Source of the DNA: Desulfovibrionaceae bacterium UBA3823
GTDB lineage: Bacteria > Desulfobacterota > Desulfovibrionia > Desulfovibrionales > Desulfovibrionaceae
Direction: 5' to 3'
Assembly: GCA_002369295.1 (NCBI GenBank)
Contig: DFDR01000236.1
Location: forward strand, 14,963-33,436
DNA: 18,474 nt
A program made the position numbers and the translations under genes. Below, piece after piece: positions 13,577 through 18,474 of this stretch. The notes beneath the pieces were generated by a model. It made no database searches, was not told the origin of the DNA, and worked only from the letters and a program-made list of their open reading frames with translations. The first letter of the stretch is position 1. Each line of letters begins with the position of its first letter.

Positions 13577-13963
13577 CTATTTCTTTTTACTGTCGAGGTT
13601 GTCGAGGCGCTGCTGGCTGTGACAGGAGGAGCACTGGGCGAGAAGCGGCCCCTTGCCCTTCTGGATGTGGCAGCTGGCACAGGCTGTGTGGACGGCGGCC
13701 TGGCGCTTTTCAGGCGCGAGGGTGTCGATGTTGAGGTACTTGTCCTCGGCTTCGGTGTGGCAGACAGAGCAGTCTTCGTCGGCATGTTTGATGTGTTTTT
13801 CGTGAGAAAGAACCACTGCCGGCATCTTCACGGCGGAGATGCCTGTCTTGGAAATCTTGAGGAAAGGGGCGTCGCCGTCGGCCCGGGCCTGCTGGCCCAG
13901 GAGGAGGATGCCCGCAAGCGCCGCGAGACAAAGAGCGATGCGCTTAAACGATGCTGTTTTCAT
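13577..13963 (-). CDS. Periplasmic triheme cytochrome c (class III / c7-like)
   Basis: This small exported electron carrier probably passes periplasmic electrons (for example from hydrogenase or formate dehydrogenase cytochromes) to the membrane complex. It has 128 residues. Residues 1-28 are a signal peptide with a basic start, a hydrophobic core (ALCLAALAGILLLG region) and ARA as the likely cleavage site. Three CxxCH heme sites are present at Cys65-His69, Cys95-His99 and Cys111-His115. Extra His residues 54, 57, 60 (HEKHIKH) and 92 can give bis-His ligation. No CxxxxCH site exists, so it is triheme rather than the tetraheme TmcA or c3 type. DsrJ is also triheme but normally keeps its anchor. 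ATG 13963 is chosen because it starts the signal peptide. Confidence 0.88.
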   Translation of the reverse strand: MKTASFKRIALCLAALAGILLLGQQARADGDAPFLKISKTGISAVKMPAVVLSHEKHIKHADEDCSVCHTEAEDKYLNIDTLAPEKRQAAVHTACASCHIQKGKGPLLAQCSSCHSQQRLDNLDSKKK

Positions 13964-14286
13964 AGAGAACCTGTGGTCTGACGCTGCAAGGCGTGCTGGA
14001 TGTGGTGACGGGGTAATGCCGTCCGGCTCCGCGCCGGAACCAGAGCCAAGACTCGGAGGAAAGTCTGATCCGGCGAGAGGCTGCGCAAGGCGTGCCCTTC
14101 GCTTTCCAGTCCCGGGAGAGCTCGGCGGGACCGCCGCAACGGGGCGTCGGGGTGCCCTTGCGTTCGCCGGAGCGGAACGCTCCAGTATGCCTGCTTCCGG
14201 AGCTCCGGCGCGAAGCCGGCGACATGCCGCGAAATGCCCAAGGCCGCATGGGAGGCCTTGGGCAAAGAGGAGGAAGCAAGGCGGTT
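13964..14286. other. Gene-free GC-rich leader region before the cytochrome gene
   Basis: No credible gene is visible in these 323 bp. The DNA is very GC-rich and full of short inverted repeats: CCGGC-TCCGC-GCCGG (about 14022-14036), GGAGCG-GAA-CGCTCC (about 14168-14182), the palindrome CCGGAGCTCCGG (about 14199-14210) and the strong hairpin listed separately. CAAGGCGTGC occurs twice, near 13987 and 14087. It may be the untranslated spacer between the small protein and the cytochrome, or contain a second promoter. Confidence 0.5.
14235..14264 (-). terminator. Hairpin after the small protein gene (partial terminator candidate)
   Basis: TGCCCAAGGCC (14235-14245) pairs perfectly with GGCCTTGGGCA (14254-14264) around an 8-nt loop. 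On the minus strand it lies 22 nt past the small gene's stop and is followed only by ATTTCG, so termination is probably incomplete. It could set a ratio between the small protein and the complex. Confidence 0.5.
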
Positions 14287-14547
14287 CTAGGCTTTGCCGC
14301 CAGCGTTGAACATCTGGGCGGCAAAATGCATGAAGGCTGCGCACTTGCAGGGTTCGTGCAGGCAATCCACTATCTCCGCAGCCGCTGCGTAGAGCCTTTC
14401 GCGGGAGTCGATGTCCAGCTTCCTGAGATCGAGCCAGTAGTCTGCTGCGTTGTCGTCGCTGGAAGCCATGGCGCTGGCGAAGTCGGTCATCATGGACTGT
14501 CTGCTGGCGCTTTCCAGGTTTTTCACTGCGTTCGGTGCGGGTGACAT
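14287..14547 (-). CDS. Small cysteine-containing protein, function unknown
   Basis: The 86-residue product is not recognised. ATG 14547 is preferred over an in-frame start 12 codons upstream because AAGGAG (14554-14559) lies 6 nt before it. The sequence is soluble and helical in character. Its distinctive part is a C-terminal segment with Cys62, Cys67 and Cys69 (DCLHEPCKCAAFMHFA), which could bind a metal or form a disulfide. There is no signal peptide. It is the first gene on this strand upstream of the cytochrome and membrane subunits, and the shared operator motif lies upstream of it. It may be an accessory or assembly factor of the redox complex, or an independent gene. Confidence 0.65.
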   Translation of the reverse strand: MSPAPNAVKNLESASRQSMMTDFASAMASSDDNAADYWLDLRKLDIDSRERLYAAAAEIVDCLHEPCKCAAFMHFAAQMFNAGGKA

Positions 14548-14596
14548 GGCGAACTCCTTGCTTGGCTTCACCCTATTGGGCAAGCGGTGTGGATGT

Positions 14597-14621
14597 AAAA
14601 AACACAGGATATGAATCCTGT
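14597..14621 (-). terminator. Terminator-like hairpin in the leader of the small gene
   Basis: On the minus strand ACAGGAT and ATCCTGT form a perfect 7-bp stem (14604-14610 with 14615-14621, 4-nt loop), followed by G and six T (14597-14602). It lies 50 nt upstream of the small gene's start, so it could act as an attenuator in the operon leader. The stem is short and only moderately stable. Confidence 0.4.
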
Positions 14622-14708
14622 TAAAGTCATACTTTTTTTGTACAGTAAAAACAGCTTCAAATCAACGTGGGCGGTGCCGAAAAGGAGAACTTCGCGCAAA
14701 AAAAGACG

Positions 14709-14740
14709 GACCAAAATAGTCTTATTTTTTGTCGTGGCAA
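14709..14740 (-). promoter_or_regulatory. Putative promoter of the redox operon with overlapping operator (copy 3)
   Basis: On the minus strand TTGCCA (14735-14740), 16 bp, and TATTTT (14713-14718) make a plausible sigma-70 promoter directed at the small gene and redox operon. GACCAAAATAGTCTTATT (14709-14726, plus strand) covers the -10 box and matches the Rrf2 promoter site at 16 of 18 positions. A weaker related element, GTACAAAAAAAGT (minus strand, 14631-14643), lies closer to the gene. Confidence 0.5.
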
Positions 14741-14877
14741 TCTGTAGAAAAATGGCGCGCAGACAGGGCTGCCTGCCGCAGAACCTGGGCCTGGATTGTC
14801 CCTTGCGGATTGATCCGATAGCGTTTAGGCTTCACCGGCTTTAGCTATCCTTATATGCTTTTCTGAGGAGGACCGAG

Positions 14878-15264
14878 ATGCAGCCCAGCACTGCCTTTGC
14901 CCCTGACTTCAGCAAGGGGCTGATACCGGCCATAGCGCAGGACAAGGAAGACGGCGAGGTGCTCATGCTCGCCTACATGAACCAGGAGGCCTGGGACAGG
15001 ACGCTGGAAACCGGCGAGGCCCACTACTGGAGTCGCAGCCGCAAAAAGCTGTGGCACAAGGGGGAGAGCAGCGGCAACGTGCAGAGGGTCCACTCCATCC
15101 GCCTCGACTGCGACAAGGACACCATTCTGCTGGAAGTCACCCAGCTTGGCGGCGCCGCCTGCCACACAGGCAGGCGCTCCTGCTTCTTCCTGAAGTGGGA
15201 CGGCCAGGAGGAAAGCGTGTGCTCCCCGCAGGTATTCGACCCTGAAAAGGTCTACGGCAAATAG
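14878..15264 (+). CDS. hisI: Phosphoribosyl-AMP cyclohydrolase
   Basis: HisI opens the purine ring of phosphoribosyl-AMP, step 3 of histidine synthesis. The 128-residue single-domain form (without a HisE fusion) contains [10 protein letters not shown] (60-69), the metal-binding DCD (77-79) and the zinc cysteines Cys95 and Cys102 in [13 protein letters not shown] (91-103). ATG 14878 has GAGGAGG 8 nt upstream. It lies 26 nt before hisG and transcribes away from the redox operon. The 330-bp divergent upstream region has no evident his attenuator or T-box that I can recognise. Confidence 0.97.
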   Translation: MQPSTAFAPDFSKGLIPAIAQDKEDGEVLMLAYMNQEAWDRTLETGEAHYWSRSRKKLWHKGESSGNVQRVHSIRLDCDKDTILLEVTQLGGAACHTGRRSCFFLKWDGQEESVCSPQVFDPEKVYGK

Positions 15265-15290
15265 CAAAAATCACGGTACAGGAGCCATAC

Positions 15291-16178
15291 ATGTCTGAGA
15301 AACAGGTTCTGAAATTCGGCGTGCCCAAGGGCTCGCTCGAAGAAGCCACGGACGCCCTCTTCGCCCGCGCCGGCTGGAAGATCAGCAAGCACGCCCGCAA
15401 CTACTTCCCCGACGTCAACGATCCCGAGCTTGACCTCTCCCTGACCCGCGTGCAGGAAATCGGCGGCCTCGTGGCCGAGGGCGTCATCGACGCCGGCATC
15501 TCCGCCAAGGACTGGATGCGCGAGATGGACCTCGAGGACAAGCTTGTCCAGATCTGCGATCTCGTCTACGCCAAGACTTCCCTGCGCCCCTCCAAGTGGG
15601 TGCTCTGCGTTGCCGGCGACTCGCCCTACTACAAGCCCGAGGACCTGGCCGGCAAGCGCATCGCCTCCGAAGTGCAGCACCTCACCAAGCGCTACTTCAG
15701 CGAGCGGGGCGTGGACGTGAGCGTCTTCTACTCCTGGGGCGCCACCGAGGCCAAGGTCGTCGAAGGCCTTGCCGACGGCATCGTCGAGGTCACCGAGACC
15801 GGCACCACCATCCGCGCCAACGGCCTGCGCATCATCGACGAGGTCATGCTCTCCAACCCTGTGCTGGTCTGCAACAAGGCAGCCTGGGAAGATCCCTTCA
15901 AGCGCAGGAAGCTCAAGCAGCTCCAGATGCTCCTCGAAGGCGCCCTGCGCGCCCAGAGCCTCGTGGCGCTCAAGATGAACGCCCCGGCAGCCAAGCTTGC
16001 CGAGATCATGGCAATGCTCCCCTCCCTGAACTCGCCCACAGTGTCCCCGCTTCAGGACGCCAAGTGGTTTTCCGTGGAGACCGTCGTGGCCACCAAGGTG
16101 GTGCGCGACCTCATTCCGCGCCTCAAGGAAGTCGGCGCCGAGGGCATCATCGAGTACTCCCTCAACAAGGTCATCTAG
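15291..16178 (+). CDS. hisG: ATP phosphoribosyltransferase, long form
   Basis: HisG couples ATP and PRPP in the first, feedback-controlled step of histidine synthesis. At 295 residues it is the long homohexameric form, with a catalytic domain and a C-terminal ACT-like regulatory domain (about 220-295) for histidine inhibition, so no HisZ partner is needed. The N-terminus KFGVPKGSLEEAT (8-20), the AGISAKDW segment (68-75) and the PRPP-binding loop VEVTETGTTIRANGL (165-179) fit the family. AGGAG lies 7 nt before ATG 15291. A strong terminator follows, so hisI-hisG form a two-gene unit. Confidence 0.97.
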   Translation: MSEKQVLKFGVPKGSLEEATDALFARAGWKISKHARNYFPDVNDPELDLSLTRVQEIGGLVAEGVIDAGISAKDWMREMDLEDKLVQICDLVYAKTSLRPSKWVLCVAGDSPYYKPEDLAGKRIASEVQHLTKRYFSERGVDVSVFYSWGATEAKVVEGLADGIVEVTETGTTIRANGLRIIDEVMLSNPVLVCNKAAWEDPFKRRKLKQLQMLLEGALRAQSLVALKMNAPAAKLAEIMAMLPSLNSPTVSPLQDAKWFSVETVVATKVVRDLIPRLKEVGAEGIIEYSLNKVI

Positions 16179-16203
16179 CGGCCTTGCCCCGTTTTGTTTC
16201 TGT

Positions 16204-16235
16204 CCCCCGGACGGCGCCCCTGTCCGGGGGCTTTT
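16204..16235 (+). terminator. Intrinsic terminator after hisG
   Basis: CCCCCGGAC (16204-16212) pairs perfectly with GTCCGGGGG (16222-16230), followed by C and four T (16232-16235). It lies 26 nt past the hisG stop and 24 nt before the next start, so read-through into the YkgJ-like gene remains possible. Confidence 0.88.
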
Positions 16236-16258
16236 CGCCTTCAGCGAGGAGGGCAATC

Positions 16259-17053
16259 ATGTCCGAAGACAAAGACCAGGAGCTGATGGACGCCAAGCGC
16301 GCCCAGGACTACGTGGATTCGCTGCCCGTGCTGGAAGAGGGACAGACCTTCTGCTTCGAGTGCACGCCGGACGCTGCCTGCTTCAACCGCTGCTGCCGCC
16401 AGCTGACCCTTCCCCTGACGCCCTACGACGTGCTGCGCATGCGCCGGCGTCTCGGCATGGACAGCGGCCAGTTCCTCAGCCAGATGACCAAGCTCAAGTC
16501 CTTTCCCGATTCCGGACTGCCCGTCGCCATGCTCAAGATGCGTCCCGACCTGGACGAGACCTGTCCCTTCGTCACGCCGGCAGGCTGCGAGATCTACGAC
16601 GACCGCCCCGGCGCCTGCCGCTGCTATCCCCTCGGCCGCGGCACATCCCCTTCGCCCAACGGCGTTGCCGAGACCCACTATCTCGTCCAGGAGCCCCACT
16701 GCCAGGGCTTCAGCGCCAAGGGGGCGCGCGACTGGACCGCGCAGGAGTGGTTCGAGCACGAGGGCGTCCTTCCCTACAACGAGGCCAACGACCGCTACAT
16801 GCGCCTTTCCGCCATGGTGGCTGCCTCGGGACGCCCCCTGGACCAGAAGCTCTCCAACATGTGCATGCTCTGCTGCTACCAGCTCGACAAGTTTCGCGAA
16901 CTCGTCGGCCGCATGAAGATCTTCTCCCGCGTCAAGATCAGCGAGGAGCGCAGGCAGGCCGTCATGGCGCAGGACGAGGCCTGCCTCGACTTCGCCCTCG
17001 ACTGGATGGAGCTGGTCATTTTCGGCCAGAGTGAAGGCCTCGAAAAGGCGTAG
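16259..17053 (+). CDS. YkgJ-family cysteine-cluster protein (putative zinc or iron binding)
   Basis: The 264-residue protein belongs to the YkgJ/UPF0153 group, whose biochemical role is not established. The metal-binding signature is clear: Cys32, Cys35, Cys41, Cys45 and Cys46 (FCFECTPDAACFNRCC), then Cys102 and Cys110 (TCPFVTPAGCEIYDDRPGAC), Cys120, Cys122 (CRCYPLG) and Cys148. A further MCMLCCY group (202, 205, 206) lies in the C-terminal half. ATG 16259 has a strong GAGGAGGG 5 nt upstream; the frame is open far upstream, but only as a shadow of hisG. The C-terminal 100 residues are helical and specific to the longer versions of the family. There is no signal peptide or membrane segment. 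Confidence 0.85.
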   Translation: MSEDKDQELMDAKRAQDYVDSLPVLEEGQTFCFECTPDAACFNRCCRQLTLPLTPYDVLRMRRRLGMDSGQFLSQMTKLKSFPDSGLPVAMLKMRPDLDETCPFVTPAGCEIYDDRPGACRCYPLGRGTSPSPNGVAETHYLVQEPHCQGFSAKGARDWTAQEWFEHEGVLPYNEANDRYMRLSAMVAASGRPLDQKLSNMCMLCCYQLDKFRELVGRMKIFSRVKISEERRQAVMAQDEACLDFALDWMELVIFGQSEGLEKA

Positions 17054-17086
17054 AAGCGGCGAAGAGCCTTACATCTGTAAAAAAAG

Positions 17087-17101
17087 CTGACAGCTTGTCA
17101 G
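17087..17101. promoter_or_regulatory. Inverted repeat, possible upstream activator site
   Basis: CTGACA-GCT-TGTCAG is a perfect 6-bp inverted repeat about 145 bp upstream of the sigma-54 promoter, within the usual distance for an enhancer-binding activator. The role is inferred from position. Confidence 0.4.
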
Positions 17102-17111
17102 AGAACCTGAC

Positions 17112-17152
17112 TGCGGCCTGCGGAAGACTCGAAGGAGCTTCCGCAGGCCGCA
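17112..17152. repeat. 15-bp perfect inverted repeat without T-tract
   Basis: TGCGGCCTGCGGAAG (17112-17126) pairs with CTTCCGCAGGCCGCA (17138-17152). Inside, past one bulged A, CTC and GAG extend the stem to a GAAG loop. It probably ends the transcript of the YkgJ-like gene but lacks a T-run on either strand. Confidence 0.6.
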
Positions 17153-17229
17153 TCGTTATGAACGGGGAAAAGCGCTCGAAATTTCAGGTGGATACAAAAA
17201 CAGGTTTTGCCCGAGAGTTGATGCGGCGT

Positions 17230-17246
17230 TTGGCATGCTAATTGCT
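17230..17246 (+). promoter_or_regulatory. Sigma-54 (RpoN) promoter of the TauE/SafE gene
   Basis: TTGGCATG (17230-17237), CTAA, TTGCT (17242-17246) matches the -24/-12 consensus TTGGCAYG-N4-TTGCW. The invariant GG (17232-17233) and GC (17244-17245) are exactly 10 bp apart. The expected transcript start is near 17257, about 37 nt before the start codon. Confidence 0.82.
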
Positions 17247-17293
17247 AGGATGAACGAGCAACCCTTTAACAACCTCACTAAGGAGGGGGTAAG

Positions 17294-18474
17294 ATGAGTT
17301 TCGGGAAAACCATGTACCAAATGCTGATCTCAAGCGCCCGGGCGTACGCCCAATGGGATCTTGAGGTCTCCACGTCCATTTTGAAAAACCGCAAAAAGCT
17401 GCTCTTCCTCTTGGCCCTGGCAGTGCCGATTCTCGTCGTGTGCTGCGCCGAGGCCTACGACGCCCACGAAATGCTCGGCGGCAAGGCCGCGTACTCGCCG
17501 GCGTTCTACACCACCACGATCTTCCTGGCCTCCATCGCCGTCGGCCTGGCCGCCGGCCTCATCACCGGCTGCATCGGCGCGGGCGGCGGCTTCATCATCA
17601 CGCCCGCCCTCATGGCCGCCGGCGTCAAAGGCATTCTGGCCGTTGGCACGGACCTGTTCCATATCTTCGCCAAGGCCATCATGGGCACCACGATCCACAA
17701 GAAGCTCGGCAACGTGTCCGTGAAGCTCGCGCTGGCCTTCCTCATCGGCTCCATTGCCGGCACCTTCATCGGCGGCTTCATCAACAAGGGCCTGTACGAC
17801 TACAGCCCCCTGGTCTCCGACATCTTCATCAGCACCATCTACGCCTTCCTGCTCGGCTTCCTTGGCTTCTACGCCCTCTTTGACTTCCTGAAGGCCACCC
17901 GCGGCCAGAAAGTGCAGTCCGCCAAAGAGGCGGCCGCCAACGCCGGCATGACCAACCTTTCCCTCAAGCTCCAGAACCTCAACATCCCGCCGATGATCAC
18001 CTTCGACGAGGACCTCGTTCCCGGCGGCCGCCGCCTCTCCGGCTGGATCGTGGCCTGCGGCGGCGTCTTCGTCGGCATGCTCGCCGCCATCATGGGCGTC
18101 GGCGGCGGCTTCGTCACCTTCCCCATGTTCGTGTACGTCTTCGGCGTGTCCTCCATGACCACCGTCGGCACCGACATCCTGCAGATCATCTTCACCGCCG
18201 GCTTCGCCGCCGTCGGCCAGTACGCCATCTACGGCTACGTGTTCTACACCCTCGCCATCGGCATGCTTCTCGGCTCCCTGCTCGGCATCCAGGTTGGCGC
18301 GCTGACCACCAAGGTCGTCAAGGGCGTCCACATCCGCGGCTTCTATGCCATGTCCATCATCGCCGGCTTCATCAACCGCGCCTCCGTGCTTCCCAAGAAG
18401 CTCACGGAAATGGAAGTGCTCGACTGGTCTCCGGCGCTCGTCAACTGGATTGAAAAAATCGGCAACGTCGTCTT
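17294..18474 (+). CDS. TauE/SafE-family sulfite or organosulfonate exporter, truncated at window edge
   Basis: This inner-membrane transporter family is linked to export of sulfite, sulfoacetate or related anions; the substrate here is not determined. 393 codons are visible with no stop before the right edge. An N-terminal segment of about 34 residues precedes the first hydrophobic stretch (LLFLLALAVPILVV). The two internal repeats of the family are evident: GLAAGLITGCIGAGGGFIIT in the first half and GMLAAIMGVGGGFVTFP in the second. A hydrophilic cytoplasmic loop with QKVQSAKEAAANAG lies between them. AAGGAGG lies shortly before ATG 17294. The sigma-54 promoter means expression needs an enhancer-binding activator. 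Sulfite handling would fit a sulfur-respiring host, but this is inference. Confidence 0.9.
   Translation, partial: MSFGKTMYQMLISSARAYAQWDLEVSTSILKNRKKLLFLLALAVPILVVCCAEAYDAHEMLGGKAAYSPAFYTTTIFLASIAVGLAAGLITGCIGAGGGFIITPALMAAGVKGILAVGTDLFHIFAKAIMGTTIHKKLGNVSVKLALAFLIGSIAGTFIGGFINKGLYDYSPLVSDIFISTIYAFLLGFLGFYALFDFLKATRGQKVQSAKEAAANAGMTNLSLKLQNLNIPPMITFDEDLVPGGRRLSGWIVACGGVFVGMLAAIMGVGGGFVTFPMFVYVFGVSSMTTVGTDILQIIFTAGFAAVGQYAIYGYVFYTLAIGMLLGSLLGIQVGALTTKVVKGVHIRGFYAMSIIAGFINRASVLPKKLTEMEVLDWSPALVNWIEKIGNVV

Noticed and set aside
13577..13963. Cytochrome gene as dsrJ of a dsrMKJOP operon
   Set aside because: The heme count fits, but the signal peptide looks cleavable, gene order differs, the Fe-S protein is shorter than DsrK, and no dsrO or dsrP follows.
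13839..14309. 156-codon plus-strand frame over the cytochrome leader
   Set aside because: Arg/Ala-rich translation typical of non-coding GC-rich DNA; starts inside the cytochrome gene on the other strand.

Overview
The window looks like part of a GC-rich sulfate- or sulfite-reducing deltaproteobacterium of the Desulfovibrionaceae type. This rests on the pyrH-frr-uppS-cdsA-dxr-rseP cluster, an HdrD/HmcF/TmcB-like transmembrane redox complex with a small multiheme cytochrome c, and an Rrf2 plus response-regulator pair like the rrf genes known beside the hmc operon of Desulfovibrio vulgaris. The assignment is inferred from gene content; no 16S or other marker is present.

Layout. Positions 1-5846 (+) hold a housekeeping operon: the end of pyrH, then frr, uppS, cdsA, dxr, rseP and a tsaB-like gene. 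These cover UMP phosphorylation, ribosome recycling, undecaprenyl and phospholipid precursor synthesis, isoprenoid synthesis, site-2 proteolysis and tRNA t6A modification. A hairpin terminator at 5900-5931 separates this operon from the convergent pair ribF (5954-6865, -) and a DEAD-box RNA helicase (6898-8670, -).

Positions 9053-11368 form a regulatory block. One Rrf2 regulator with an IscR-like cysteine triad (-) is separated by about 1.05 kb of gene-free, partly AT-rich and highly structured DNA from a second, divergent Rrf2 regulator without that triad (+). The second overlaps by 80 nt a stand-alone receiver protein whose phospho-acceptor aspartate is replaced by glutamate.

Positions 11438-14547 (-) hold a compact redox-complex cluster: a small cysteine-containing protein, a periplasmic triheme cytochrome c, a NarI/HmcE/TmcC-like membrane subunit and an HdrD/HmcF/TmcB-like Fe-S subunit. 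I infer that it moves electrons between the periplasm and cytoplasm through the membrane. Positions 14878-16178 (+) hold hisI-hisG, followed by a terminator, a YkgJ-type cysteine-rich protein, and a TauE/SafE transporter running off the right edge. That last gene is preceded by a textbook sigma-54 promoter.

The most interesting signal is a palindromic motif, GAC-n-AAAA-n-AGTCTT-(G)-ATT. It occurs upstream of both Rrf2 genes and upstream of the redox-complex operon, with weaker copies beside two of these. It suggests a local Rrf2-centred regulon linking the two regulators, the pseudo-receiver and the redox complex. A second unusual feature is a hairpin between uppS and cdsA that could either terminate transcription or bring a distant Shine-Dalgarno sequence next to the cdsA start.
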